A stretch of DNA of 57,955 bases from Methanolobus sp. (GTDB lineage Archaea > Halobacteriota > Methanosarcinia > Methanosarcinales > Methanosarcinaceae), in contig NZ_JADQBY010000001.1 of NCBI RefSeq assembly GCF_016278385.1, forward strand, positions 1-57,955, given 5' to 3'. This document shows, piece by piece, positions 19,631 through 29,152 of the stretch. Every line of letters starts with the position of its first letter. Positions within the stretch are counted from its first letter, which is position 1. Below the pieces are notes generated by a model that worked only from the letters and a program-made list of their open reading frames with translations, had not been told where the DNA came from and did not search any database. A program made the position numbers and the translations under genes.

Positions 19631-19647
19631 TGAGATAGGTTATCTCA
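19631..19647. promoter_or_regulatory. Perfect palindrome ahead of the 48-residue ORF
   Basis: TGAGATAGGTTATCTCA has 7-bp perfect arms with a 3-bp centre. Its position right before the start codon of the minus-strand small ORF fits an operator or an RNA hairpin that controls translation. Confidence 0.45.
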
Positions 19648-19814
19648 AAATAGATTAATATCAATCATTATCACAACATTTAGTCAAAACTAATGAAAAC
19701 TAAGTTGAAAGTTCATCCTTTGAGTTGAAAGTAAAATGACTGAAACATGTGTGACTTTTTTGTAAGTAATGCTCAAAAATCGTTATTAGAAGATAAAAAT
19801 CTAAAGTTTTAAAG

Positions 19815-19889
19815 TGGGCCTAACCGGATTCGAACCGGTGGCCGCTCGGTTATGAGCCGAGCGCTCTAACCTGGCTAAGCTACAGGCCC
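19815..19889 (-). tRNA. tRNA with CAU anticodon (Met or Ile2)
   Basis: A full cloverleaf is visible on the minus strand: acceptor GGGCCTG/TAGGCCC, D arm with GCTTAGCCAGGTTAGAGC, anticodon stem CTCGG/CCGAG around loop CTCATAA, and T arm ACCGG-TTCGAAT-CCGGT, discriminator A. The anticodon CAT serves either elongator methionine or, if its C34 is changed to agmatidine, isoleucine AUA codons. Sequence alone does not settle which. The CCA end is not encoded. No intron. Confidence 0.92.
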
Positions 19890-19907
19890 AACGCGAAAAA
19901 TATGAAG

Positions 19908-19980
19908 CGCCGCAAACAGGGCTCGAACCTGTGACATTCTGGTTAACAGCCAGACACTCTACCAACTGAGTTATTGCGGC
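19908..19980 (-). tRNA. tRNA-Asn (GUU)
   Basis: Cloverleaf on the minus strand: acceptor GCCGCAA/TTGCGGC, D arm ACTCAGTTGGTAGAGT, anticodon stem TCTGG/CCAGA with loop CTGTTAA (anticodon GTT), T arm ACAGG-TTCGAGC-CCTGT and discriminator G. It lies 18 bp upstream of the CAU tRNA, so both are probably cut from one precursor. CCA is not encoded. Confidence 0.95.
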
Positions 19981-20245
19981 TCTCGGCGTGGCGCTTAGGC
20001 GCGAATTCCTCTAATGCAGTTATTGCTTTTAAACCTTTTGATTGTAACGACCGTTCACCCCCATTTTCAGACATGTTCAAAACTCACATCATAATTATGA
20101 GTATTATATATGCTTTGATATATACGTTCCAGTAGAAACATAGGGGTGCAAATACACCACACGTATATATACAGTAACCAGGGATAGTTACATAGCTAAT
20201 ATTTTGAATAGTATCGAATGCATCAGACCTTCCGCATACTCAACA

Positions 20246-21262
20246 TTATTGCCCGGATATAATGCTAATATGCTCCCCACAGCGCGGGCAGGCATGTCTG
20301 TCAGACACTTTATCCAGCTCAATGCTGAACATTCCTCTTTTAATAAGTAGCTCCCCACATTGAGGACAGAATGTATTCTCATACTCAGTTCCCGGAACGT
20401 TTCCCAGGTAAACATATTTCAGACCCTCTTCTTTTGCGATCTCATATGCCTTTTCAAGAGTTACCAATGGTGTGGATGAAATATCCTGCAGTTTATAATA
20501 TGGATGGAACCGAGTAAAATGAACAGGAGTATCAGCACCAAGATTATCACGTATCCAAACTGACATTTCCCGAATTTCATCAGGAGAATCATTAAGAGTT
20601 GGTATAATGAGATTCACAACTTCAACATGTATACCCAATTTCCGTGCAAACTTTGCAGACTCAAGGACAGGAGTCAGCTTTGCACCCGTAATTTCCCTGT
20701 AGAACTCATCCGTAAACGCCTTAATATCAACCCTGAAAGCATCCAGGTACGGAGCTATCAGCTCCAATCCTTCTCTGGTGATGTACCCATTGGTCACATA
20801 TACAGTCCCCAGCCCGGCTTCCTTTGCCAGTCTGGCACAGTCGTAAGTATACTCAAACCATATTGTTGGCTCATTATAGGTCCACGCAATGGATCTTGCT
20901 CCTGAAGCCAAAGCCTTTTGAACAGCTCTTTCTGCACTCATCTCAATGGCACTGGCCTGATCAATATCAATTTGAGATATAGTCCAATTCTGGCAATGCC
21001 TACATCTGAAATTACAGCCTATCGTCCCGAGTGAATAAACAAGCGAACCGGGATAAAAATGAAATAGTGGCTTTTTCTCTATAGGATCAAGTGCCTCGCT
21101 GGAAACAACATTGTAGTTAAGAGTATAAAGAATCCCATTCCTGTTTTCCCTCACAGCACAAAAGCCTCTTTTTCCAAGAGATATCCTGCACCTGTGACTG
21201 CAAAGTTTACACTGCACCTTTCCATCATCAAGTCGTTCATAAAGCATCGCTTCCCTTATCAT
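20246..21262 (-). CDS. AmrS-type radical SAM protein (pyruvate formate-lyase activating enzyme-like)
   Basis: A radical S-adenosylmethionine enzyme of about 338 residues. The cluster motif is CNFRCRHCQNW (CxxxCxxC). An N-terminal CKLCSHRCRISLGKRGFC adds a cysteine set, and the C-terminus has CPQCGELL and CPRCGEHI, two zinc-ribbon-like pairs. LYTLNYNVVSSEALDPIEKK, AWTYNEPTIWFEY and VTNGYI are typical of the AmmeMemoRadiSam AmrS family. Partner AmmeMemo genes are not in the window. The reaction is unknown. I start at MIREAM, behind GGGGCTTTTA; MLYERL five codons later is an alternative. Confidence 0.88.
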   Translation of the reverse strand: MIREAMLYERLDDGKVQCKLCSHRCRISLGKRGFCAVRENRNGILYTLNYNVVSSEALDPIEKKPLFHFYPGSLVYSLGTIGCNFRCRHCQNWTISQIDIDQASAIEMSAERAVQKALASGARSIAWTYNEPTIWFEYTYDCARLAKEAGLGTVYVTNGYITREGLELIAPYLDAFRVDIKAFTDEFYREITGAKLTPVLESAKFARKLGIHVEVVNLIIPTLNDSPDEIREMSVWIRDNLGADTPVHFTRFHPYYKLQDISSTPLVTLEKAYEIAKEEGLKYVYLGNVPGTEYENTFCPQCGELLIKRGMFSIELDKVSDRHACPRCGEHISIISGQ

Positions 21263-21349
21263 TAAAAGCCCCAATAAAAATGTAACTTCATCATTGATGA
21301 ACTTAAGCCTAAAAAGAGGCTGTTCAAAATACGAGGCCTGAACCGGTGC

Positions 21350-22246
21350 TCAGACCAACAAGTTCAATCTTGCATCAAAAAGAGTCTTTGCCACATTGAG
21401 CTTTATATCTTCCCCAGCATTCCCTTCAAGGTAAAATACAACTGCCGTCTCATTTGAAGTTACTGAATAATCCGCAGAATCAATACCTGCATCATTTGCT
21501 ATTGTCTCCAAAAATGATGCCCACGAAGACGGATACGACGTTTCTAGAGTCATTGTCATATCTGTGAAAAGTATGCTCTCCCAATACAAGGAATCAGATC
21601 CGTTAGTCCTTAGATTCAGTTCTTCCACATCATTACTACTGATACTTTTTTTAGGACCATTTATATCTATGGCATTAATATTCATGGTAATATTGGTACC
21701 ACTATCAGTTATTTCCATATCTATCGGGGGTGTAAGACGCATAAGTGAATAATTGCTTTGTGAAATGATTATGGATCCACCCTCATACACGTATTTCTGG
21801 TCGACGAAATAATTGTTGTTAGACATATAACTGACAGTTCCCAGATTAAGAAGTGCAGAATCACTATTGTAGTTAAGGCCCGGAGTTGTTGCTAGAATAT
21901 GCATATTAAAAGTACCTTCATTTATTGCCAACCTTCCTCCGGACTTTCCCAGACTGAATACAGGTAAACTTCCGCCGCCCATTTTTATGGGTATGCCTAC
22001 TGAAAGACTTGTGGAAGGTTCTATCCTTGCATACGCCGAGAGTATATCCACCTCATTTTTCATCTCTGCCATATCATAAAAAACATCATCCATGTGGGAT
22101 TGTTCAGCGGCGGTTTTCCACTCCGGAATATACTGCACGTTTACAACAGTGATGATAGATACAAGTATACCAAGGGCAAGCACAGCAGAAACTACAGTTG
22201 AAATCGCACTTTCAGAAGACAACAGCCTTTTAGTCATCATTTTCAT
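21350..22246 (-). CDS. Pilin-like secreted protein (type IV pilus locus)
   Basis: A 298-residue exported protein and the last gene of the pilus operon. Residues 9-38 (LSSESAISTVVSAVLALGIL then VSIITVVNV) are a class III-type signal segment: a short basic leader followed by a hydrophobic helix, as in archaeal pilins. The remaining about 250 residues are beta-rich, with Ser, Thr and Asn typical of extracellular proteins. Helix residue Glu at SES is consistent with the conserved pilin Glu5 but the peptidase site is not certain. It is likely a minor pilin or pilus-associated subunit. The start has GGTGG immediately upstream. Confidence 0.7.
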   Translation of the reverse strand: MKMMTKRLLSSESAISTVVSAVLALGILVSIITVVNVQYIPEWKTAAEQSHMDDVFYDMAEMKNEVDILSAYARIEPSTSLSVGIPIKMGGGSLPVFSLGKSGGRLAINEGTFNMHILATTPGLNYNSDSALLNLGTVSYMSNNNYFVDQKYVYEGGSIIISQSNYSLMRLTPPIDMEITDSGTNITMNINAIDINGPKKSISSNDVEELNLRTNGSDSLYWESILFTDMTMTLETSYPSSWASFLETIANDAGIDSADYSVTSNETAVVFYLEGNAGEDIKLNVAKTLFDARLNLLV

Positions 22247-22271
22247 AATCCACCCTTATTTTATACCTGCT

Positions 22272-24038
22272 TTACGGATTTGTCCGTGTGTAGTAGTCTG
22301 CAATGTCTGATCCTGACAGGGTGACATTGTATATTTCTACCTCGTCAAGGTATCCTTGCATATAAAAATTATTGCTGCCGTCGTTCTGCCTGCCCATCCA
22401 GAGTTCATTGTTGTTCGAAATCAAAGGGACACCAGTCATAGAGTGAAATTCTACGAACGTGCCGTCCTTATAGAAATGTACATTCGTTTCGTCAACAGCC
22501 ACACCTATCTGGTACCAAGTATTGGTCTGCAGGCCCATTCCAGTCGTCTGTACAAAATTTGAAGCACTGTTAGCCCATTCAAAATAGAGTTCTCCTCCAC
22601 TGACAAAAAGTTCGAAATTATCCAGGTCATTAAGTCCTTTTCCAATTACTGTAGCATCATTATTTGTAGTCAGCCTCAGCCAGAACAAAATACTCATATT
22701 CTGATCAAAGTCAAGTGAATTGTCATCACTGACTCTAAGGTAGTCACTGTTGCCATCAAACATAATTGCAGTTCCGTTTATAGCGGTATTACTCCACTGT
22801 GCATTGACTAACTGTGCATCGTTCGTTCCGACGCTATCATAAGCAACTGAACCGAAATTCTCATTAAACTTCCATCTTGAAACAGGGATCTGAACATCTG
22901 TTGCTGGTGGTTCTGGCCCTATAACATAAGCCTCATAAAACTGCAAGATTTCGGAAGCATCAAGTGCACTGTCCCAAAGCCTTACCTCATCAATAGCCCC
23001 GTCAAAGTACGCAGACGGAGAACTGTCCCCCCACCTTCCCACAGACCATCTATCAGTACCGTTATTGAATGTGACCGCAGTAGTATGAGTTCCATTTATG
23101 ATACCATCTAAATAGAGTTTCCTGTCAATGGAGGAATTGAATACCGCAACAAGATTATGCCATTCACCATCGTTGATACTATCTCCTGTTATAACTCTGT
23201 TGTTAGTGTTTCTCGCTATCAGCCTAACCTTTCCATTCGAACGCATATCGATTCCATAATATGAGTTTGGCAGACTCGGATCTGCAAGGTTAACTATAGC
23301 CTTGTTAGAACCAGAAGATTTCGTTTTTATCCATGCACTAATAGTGAATGGATAGTCATTGATAATTTGCTCATTGACCATAACATAATCATTAGTACCA
23401 TCAAATTCCAGTGCACTTCCATTGATCCCCGTTGTCCATCCTGCCTGGAAAATATTCCCATCATATCCGCCAATAGAATCTATGGCAGTATTGCCTGAGT
23501 TCTCATTGAATTTCCACCATGAGAGATTTCCGTCCGTGGAGTATTCACCAGAACCGTATCCGGTACAAGAAGTCATTCCAAATTCATCTCCAAGAAGTGA
23601 AACGCTTTCAACAATAATCCTGGAATCAGTCTCCAAAAGTATCATACCTACATAATCATTTTCATTGATCGTTGTGTTCCACATGATATCCGTATCAATT
23701 CTCATCGCTTCCCCCAGATGCCAGCTATTGTCTCCGAATATCTGCATCAACTGGGATGATGATAGTTCCCTGCGCGTACCATTCAGGTTAAGAAGTATTT
23801 GCATATTGTTGAGATCAATATTTTCCCCGCCGGAATGCCTCAGGTAGATTGTATCAGAGCCAACATCCACCCAGCCATCGATGTTTGCATGCACTTTTTC
23901 ATCTGTTCCAATGTAAGAGAACACAAACACAGCAATTACTGAAAATGCAAGTACAGCTATAGCTGTCATCAAGACCTCCCCTATAAGATCGGAAACCGCA
24001 TTGTTGTCTTGAATGAATGCAGAGGTTCGTGTTTTCAT
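22272..24038 (-). CDS. Pilin-like protein with two LamG-type lectin domains
   Basis: A 588-residue surface protein. The N-terminus has an archaeal type IV pilin leader and helix (NNAVSDLIGEVLMTAIAVLA then FSVIAVFVFSYIG). About residues 60-150 are a beta-rich pilin-like region. Two concanavalin/LamG domains follow, roughly residues 170-370 and 385-585, each opening with WWKFNENSGNTAIDSIGGYD or RWKFNENFGSVAYDSVGTND and carrying LEFDGTNDYV or IMFDGNSDYL and EWHNLVAVF-like segments, and ending VRLWDSAL or VEIYNVTL. LamG domains bind glycans or proteins, so this is a good candidate adhesin carried by the pilus. It lies 8 bp downstream of the platform gene. Confidence 0.8.
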   Translation of the reverse strand: MKTRTSAFIQDNNAVSDLIGEVLMTAIAVLAFSVIAVFVFSYIGTDEKVHANIDGWVDVGSDTIYLRHSGGENIDLNNMQILLNLNGTRRELSSSQLMQIFGDNSWHLGEAMRIDTDIMWNTTINENDYVGMILLETDSRIIVESVSLLGDEFGMTSCTGYGSGEYSTDGNLSWWKFNENSGNTAIDSIGGYDGNIFQAGWTTGINGSALEFDGTNDYVMVNEQIINDYPFTISAWIKTKSSGSNKAIVNLADPSLPNSYYGIDMRSNGKVRLIARNTNNRVITGDSINDGEWHNLVAVFNSSIDRKLYLDGIINGTHTTAVTFNNGTDRWSVGRWGDSSPSAYFDGAIDEVRLWDSALDASEILQFYEAYVIGPEPPATDVQIPVSRWKFNENFGSVAYDSVGTNDAQLVNAQWSNTAINGTAIMFDGNSDYLRVSDDNSLDFDQNMSILFWLRLTTNNDATVIGKGLNDLDNFELFVSGGELYFEWANSASNFVQTTGMGLQTNTWYQIGVAVDETNVHFYKDGTFVEFHSMTGVPLISNNNELWMGRQNDGSNNFYMQGYLDEVEIYNVTLSGSDIADYYTRTNP

Positions 24039-24045
24039 TTTTGCC

Positions 24046-25992
24046 TCAAATTAATACCGTGAATAACAGATAAGATATAGACATCATCATAACAGAATGT
24101 TTGAGCCCTGACTGGATTGTCCCGCTTCCCATTTTGCCTGCAACCAGGCCGGAACAGAATCCCTGTATCATAGCAGCATGGAAAAATAACAATATATACG
24201 CATCAAGATCAAAATCAATCATTAAAGATGCCCCTGCAAATGCATTTTCTGTGGATTCCGGCATTGCCGGAAGAAAATAAGCCGCGAGTATATAAACAAT
24301 GAAAAGGAAGACCATATACGAAATGTAGATGATGAAAACATAAACAAACATCTCTGCATTACGTTCTTTCTTAAGCTGCCTCTGTATATCAGCATCATGT
24401 GCTGCTATTGTCAGAACAGTTTTAATGTCACTGGTTGCTTCATTAGCTTTAATAATAAGAGTGATAATTCGCCTTGTCATCTCAGTACGAATTCTATATT
24501 CGAATTTCTTCAATGCATCGTCCAGTTTAGATCCCCACGAGATATCATTCACAAGACGTTTTACCTCGGAATGAAGTACTCCAATCCTTAACTGCATACT
24601 CATGACAATTGCGTCAACAAGAAGAATTCCGGCCTCATTTATACTTGCAAGATTATTAAGGAAATCTGGAATATTTGATTCAATCTGCTTTACTCTGTAA
24701 GTTCGCAGTTCATCGAATATAATAAAAGGGACCAACAGGATCAGCAGAATAATAAATATATGATCATCAATAGCATTCGCCGTCACTGCATTAAAATTGT
24801 TAAAGTAAAGAAGATCTGTAATACTTAGGTAATCTCCTATTGTAAAAATAGCATAAAATGCTGCCAGAGGAATCGTAATAAAAAATACATATGAAGGATG
24901 ACCTATAAACAGACTTAAGGGATGCAGGACTTTGTCCATTGTTTTAATGATGATTGCATAATATCTTACGTATTTCCTTTTCTGTTCTTCATTTTTATCC
25001 CCTTCCTTTATGGGCACATGGGAAAAAGTATCCAGTTTTTTCTCCACCATATAATAGTCAGGTATTTTAGGATTATCATTAGTCAGTGAATTAAGAAGTA
25101 TTAGGAAAATGACTGTTCCTATGGGAATCGCAATGTATACTATAAAGTCAAGAATACTTGCAGAACTCGGATTTACAAGTCCAAGCACCACAAGTATTGT
25201 AATAAGAAAAAGAGGACCTGCAACAAATGCTGAAATATATACTTCAGCCAGCACTCCAAGTGTTTCAAAGAATATCTTCTGTTCTTTAGTAGCTGTCAGT
25301 CGATATTGATCATTTTTTGCCTTGAGATAAGAACTAATATCTCCACCGCTGGTAACAATAGATGTAAGCCCGTCAAGAAAATCCTTGAATTTTTTGGAGG
25401 GGGTCCTTTGTCCTGCCCTGTTAATTGCATCTAAAAGATCGGTTCCGTAGTACTCCATGTCTTTTACAATGAATCCTATTTCTTCTGCAGATGCACCATA
25501 AATATAGTAGTTATCCGACAATGATTTCATTATGTCAATGAGATTCATTCCCCCACCACGACTCATTGCATAAAGATATGCAGTAGCATGTGGAAGAGAA
25601 TGATTTATGAGAGTGCCTTTGACATTAGCCTGCACTTCAGGTATTGACATAAATATGTAGTAGGTAAGATACGCCGCTATTATGGAAAAAATAAAAGCCA
25701 AAAAAGCACTTACAAACAGATGAAAATGGGCTTCAATAAAGGGATAAACATAGTCAAAACCCAGCATATAAGGCCTTATATCACCTAAAAAGAAATATCC
25801 TGCAAATAATCCCGTAATGCCAGCCAAAAAAGCCATTAAAAGGGAAAGAAAGTAGATCTGGGCAATGTATTGTTCGATCAGGATACCCATACCTGCCTTT
25901 CTTATCATTGATCTCTGGTTTTCATATCTGCTAATATGTTTCCTTACATATTTACCAAAGATAAGATGCGCAGCAGAATCGATGATATCCAT
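24046..25992 (-). CDS. Type IV pilus / Tad-type membrane platform protein (TadC-like, duplicated)
   Basis: Polytopic membrane protein of 648 residues that anchors the assembly ATPase. It contains two type II secretion F domains, the first around residues 100-260 (YAMSRGGGMNLIDIMKSLSD, RAGQRTPSKKFKDFLDGLTS, and GGDISSYLKAKNDQY) and the second around 430-580 (NNLASINEAGILLVDAIVMS, EFRIRTEMTRR-like FEYRIRTEMTRRIITLIIKA, HDADIQRQLKKERNAEMFVY). At least nine hydrophobic segments are present. Duplicated, fused F domains are usual for archaeal pilus and archaellum-related platforms. Gene order ATPase, platform, pilins is conserved on the minus strand with only 11 and 7 bp between genes. Confidence 0.85.
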   Translation of the reverse strand: MDIIDSAAHLIFGKYVRKHISRYENQRSMIRKAGMGILIEQYIAQIYFLSLLMAFLAGITGLFAGYFFLGDIRPYMLGFDYVYPFIEAHFHLFVSAFLAFIFSIIAAYLTYYIFMSIPEVQANVKGTLINHSLPHATAYLYAMSRGGGMNLIDIMKSLSDNYYIYGASAEEIGFIVKDMEYYGTDLLDAINRAGQRTPSKKFKDFLDGLTSIVTSGGDISSYLKAKNDQYRLTATKEQKIFFETLGVLAEVYISAFVAGPLFLITILVVLGLVNPSSASILDFIVYIAIPIGTVIFLILLNSLTNDNPKIPDYYMVEKKLDTFSHVPIKEGDKNEEQKRKYVRYYAIIIKTMDKVLHPLSLFIGHPSYVFFITIPLAAFYAIFTIGDYLSITDLLYFNNFNAVTANAIDDHIFIILLILLVPFIIFDELRTYRVKQIESNIPDFLNNLASINEAGILLVDAIVMSMQLRIGVLHSEVKRLVNDISWGSKLDDALKKFEYRIRTEMTRRIITLIIKANEATSDIKTVLTIAAHDADIQRQLKKERNAEMFVYVFIIYISYMVFLFIVYILAAYFLPAMPESTENAFAGASLMIDFDLDAYILLFFHAAMIQGFCSGLVAGKMGSGTIQSGLKHSVMMMSISYLLFTVLI

Positions 25993-26003
25993 TTGACGTA
26001 CAC

Positions 26004-27695
26004 CTACAAGTTCTGTCCTATCATTATTTCCAGAGTGTCGTTTTCGACAGCTTCAAGAACATTTTCCGGGTTTGCATCATATGCCTGGACTACCAGAGAT
26101 ATCCGCACATAGTCTCGCATGTCCTTTTCACAGAGGTACTGAAGAACACGCTCTCTTTGATTCAGCTCATCCGAGAGTCTTTTCCTGTCCCAGCCTCTTG
26201 CAGTCATGACCTTATTGAGAGTATATGAATCCCCATTGCGAACATAACTGTCTATAAGTGGGTCCCACCTGTAGAGTTCATTAATACGTATGAATCCTGT
26301 CTTTGTGTCTATTCCCGTGAATTCCACAAGACTATGGGTTCTGCGCACTCTCTTATTGTCCACAATTGTCTGCACTTGTATGCTGAGTATATCCAGCGAC
26401 TGAAGCATGACATGAGGTACATTCAATGGAGGACTGTCAAGCCTGTTAATAACTGTCTGCACATCACCTGCATGCATGGTAGAGTAAGTTGCATGGCCGG
26501 TGGAGATTGCCTGGAAAAGAGTCAGTGCCTCTTCACCCCTGACCTCTCCCACAAGTATGTATTCAGGTCTTTGTCTTAAAGCTGAACGCAATAAGTCATA
26601 CATGGATATTTCCCCGATTGCATTAATATTAAGAGGTTTACGGGTGACACCTGCTATCCAGTTATCATGGTGCAATGTCAATTCCCGTGTATCCTCGATA
26701 GATACAACCTTGGATAGCGGTGGAATAAAAAGCGATACAGCATTAAGAAGTGAAGTTTTACCTGATGCCGTACCTCCTGCAAATATGGCACAATCTCCGT
26801 TTTCAATAGCCAACCAGAAATATGCCATCATTTCAACGTTGCATGTATTGAAATTGATAAGATCTATAGGAGTGATAGGATCTCCCCTGAACTTCCTGAT
26901 TGTGAACGAACTCCCCCTTGTAGTTATCTCTGTTCCAAGGGTTGCCTGCAAACGGGAACCATCTGGAAGAGTGGCATCCACCATCGGCTCACCTATAGAA
27001 ATATGTTTTCCACTTTTCTGACAGAGTTTTATTACAAGAGAATTAAGTTTTTCTTCCGCAAAGGAAATGTTTGTTTTTATATTACGGTATTTATTATGAT
27101 ACATGAAAACAGGGACATTTATACCATCACATGAAATATCCTCTATATTGGGATCAAGCATGAGTGAATTAATACGATCATGCCCCAGGTAATTGCGCTT
27201 CAGGTAATAAAGAATACGGAAAGTGGAAGGCATTTCAAGACTTGCATGATACCTGTTAAAAAGCGTAAGTGCATTTTCCATCAGGACTATTTCCTTATCC
27301 CTTGTTGTAGTCACACCACCAAGGCTCAGTATATCCTGCAGATCATCATATACTCTTTCAAGAATATCTTTCTCATATAGTGTTAGCATCGGTTCAGCAA
27401 CATAATATTGGTATATATTACCTCTCTCAAGGATGGAAATAAATGAATAAGGCTCATTTACCCAATAACGCTCGACTTCCCTGAAACCTTCAGGAATTTC
27501 AAATTCAACAAGAGGACCATGTAACTCCAGATCATACTCAGGAAGCTTTGTACGTGGATGCCTTATGTGGTGAATTCCGTGTTTGATACTATCAATAAGG
27601 ACAGATAATTTTGATAGCTCTTTGCCATCATTAGCAGATAGTTCACTAGTTGTTGTTTTTTCTGCATTTTTAATAACTGAACCAGATTCCATCAT
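26004..27695 (-). CDS. Type IV pilus assembly ATPase (GspE/TadA family)
   Basis: Cytosolic secretion ATPase of 563 residues that drives pilus polymerisation. Landmarks are LMLDPNIEDISCDGINVPVF, HISIGEPMVDATLPDGSRLQ, Walker A AGGTASGKTSLLNAVS, SIEDTRELTLHHDNWIAGVT (Asp box), RPEYILVGEVRGEEALTLFQ and the His box TGHATYSTMHAGD. A variable N-terminal domain of about 200 residues precedes the catalytic core, as in other archaeal pilus ATPases. It is the first gene of the four-gene operon. A TATA-like run just upstream suggests a very short leader for the transcript. Confidence 0.9.
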   Translation of the reverse strand: MMESGSVIKNAEKTTTSELSANDGKELSKLSVLIDSIKHGIHHIRHPRTKLPEYDLELHGPLVEFEIPEGFREVERYWVNEPYSFISILERGNIYQYYVAEPMLTLYEKDILERVYDDLQDILSLGGVTTTRDKEIVLMENALTLFNRYHASLEMPSTFRILYYLKRNYLGHDRINSLMLDPNIEDISCDGINVPVFMYHNKYRNIKTNISFAEEKLNSLVIKLCQKSGKHISIGEPMVDATLPDGSRLQATLGTEITTRGSSFTIRKFRGDPITPIDLINFNTCNVEMMAYFWLAIENGDCAIFAGGTASGKTSLLNAVSLFIPPLSKVVSIEDTRELTLHHDNWIAGVTRKPLNINAIGEISMYDLLRSALRQRPEYILVGEVRGEEALTLFQAISTGHATYSTMHAGDVQTVINRLDSPPLNVPHVMLQSLDILSIQVQTIVDNKRVRRTHSLVEFTGIDTKTGFIRINELYRWDPLIDSYVRNGDSYTLNKVMTARGWDRKRLSDELNQRERVLQYLCEKDMRDYVRISLVVQAYDANPENVLEAVENDTLEIMIGQNL

Positions 27696-27832
27696 CGACT
27701 AATATATAATCCTATGTATATAAAAAACCTTTGATATTACATTATTATAATAAACAATAACCAGACACCGATAATCATTGTCTGAAATTAAAATAATCAA
27801 AAAAATAAGAATGAGAAAGCAGAATCCCAAAA

Positions 27833-28732
27833 TCAGCCGATCACAGGAAACTTACCAAAATTCTTTTCATACCTTGCCATCATAACATCCCAGACAGGAA
27901 GATCTGTCTGACAACCAATGTTCTGAACAGCAAATGATGCAACTGTAGATCCTATTTTACCACAGGCATCCAGAGGATAATTGCGTGTGTATGCTAGCAG
28001 GAAACCTGCTCTGTAAGCATCACCCGCACCTGTAGGATCGAGTGCTTTTACAGGAACCACAGGGATCATAATCTCATTTCCATTGTTGTAAACCTTGCTG
28101 CCACTGGCATCATATGTAACAACAACTGTCTCGATCATATCCAGTATATCATCGAGTGACTTACCTGTCATGTCACAAACACGCTGTATCTCATGTTTGT
28201 TTGTAAAAAGAATATTGGTGTTCTCAAGGATGCTCTCAAGGTTTTCCTTAGAGTATGTCACAAGATCTTGTCCTGGATCAAAAGAAACGAATTTTGCCTT
28301 TTTAGCTATTCTTGCATTATAAGTTGAGTCTGAAGTTGCAAGATGCACAAAATCCACTTCTGGAGGTTCCAGTTCCTTTAACTTTGCAGATGCACCCCAG
28401 TGAAAATAGGTACTCTGCTGGTGGTCCCTATCAGTGAACACAAAGGCTCTGGTACTCTTCTCCCCAGAGAAACTGTAAAGCAAGGAAAGGTCTACACTGT
28501 ACTTTTCAAGTTCTGCCTCATAACCTGATGAGGCAAAATCTCCACCTACCGCCGATATAAGCTGGGCATTGCCGCCAAGTATGGCAATAGCAATGGCAAT
28601 ATTTGCAGCTCCCCCCCCGTAATACTGGTTATAGTCGATAATAGGGTGCGACTCATTGTGAACCGCAATATTCTCCACATCAAAGAGCAGGTCTATAGCG
28701 GCATGTCCTACAACAGTGATCGTCCTATCCAT
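27833..28732 (-). CDS. PfkB-family carbohydrate or nucleoside kinase
   Basis: A ribokinase-fold kinase of 299 residues. It has the N-terminal GHAAIDLLFDVENI, the sugar-binding GGGAANIAIAIAILGGNAQL, GGDFASSGY and the PfkB signature DPTGAGDAYRAGFLLAY containing the catalytic Asp. Relatives in methanogens include nucleoside kinases and ADP- or ATP-dependent sugar kinases; the substrate here is not resolved. The gene is followed by the DUF555 gene in the same direction (15 bp upstream) within a housekeeping cluster that includes a HerA-like ATPase and dphB. Confidence 0.88.
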   Translation of the reverse strand: MDRTITVVGHAAIDLLFDVENIAVHNESHPIIDYNQYYGGGAANIAIAIAILGGNAQLISAVGGDFASSGYEAELEKYSVDLSLLYSFSGEKSTRAFVFTDRDHQQSTYFHWGASAKLKELEPPEVDFVHLATSDSTYNARIAKKAKFVSFDPGQDLVTYSKENLESILENTNILFTNKHEIQRVCDMTGKSLDDILDMIETVVVTYDASGSKVYNNGNEIMIPVVPVKALDPTGAGDAYRAGFLLAYTRNYPLDACGKIGSTVASFAVQNIGCQTDLPVWDVMMARYEKNFGKFPVIG

Positions 28733-28746
28733 GTCCGATACATCCT

Positions 28747-29088
28747 TTACTCGAATTCATCAACATCTACAACAGCAAGAGGAACATCCCTTAATGCTCT
28801 TCCAATTACGGATTTTGCAATTCTGGCTGCATGTTCCGAACTTTCTGCATCAAATACCTTCATCTCAAGGACAAGACCTACAATTGCAGTGTTTGCAGCA
28901 ATGAATACACTGCTGAAAGGTTCTTCACATGCAGGACAGAATGTTGATCCTACATCAACTTCAACGTAATCGAGTTTGGGATTGAGGCGCTTTCCAGCCT
29001 CTGAAATTGCAACGCCTATTGCGTCATCTGCTGTTTTTACGTCTCTTACCAACCAGGCGGCTTCAAGTGTAACATGATAATTTGACAT
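28747..29088 (-). CDS. DUF555 (UPF0212) family protein
   Basis: A 113-residue archaeal protein of unknown function belonging to the DUF555/UPF0212 family. [60 protein letters not shown] and [20 protein letters not shown] are the typical blocks. The CPAC pair may bind a metal. It is widespread in methanogens and lies here between a PfkB kinase and a DUF357 gene, all on the minus strand, suggesting an informational or nucleotide-related housekeeping role, but that is only context. Confidence 0.88.
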   Translation of the reverse strand: MSNYHVTLEAAWLVRDVKTADDAIGVAISEAGKRLNPKLDYVEVDVGSTFCPACEEPFSSVFIAANTAIVGLVLEMKVFDAESSEHAARIAKSVIGRALRDVPLAVVDVDEFE

Positions 29089-29152
29089 TAGATCTCTCCG
29101 ATTTATACTTCATTTCTTCTTCAATTTTTAAGTGAATTTGTCTATAGTCTGC

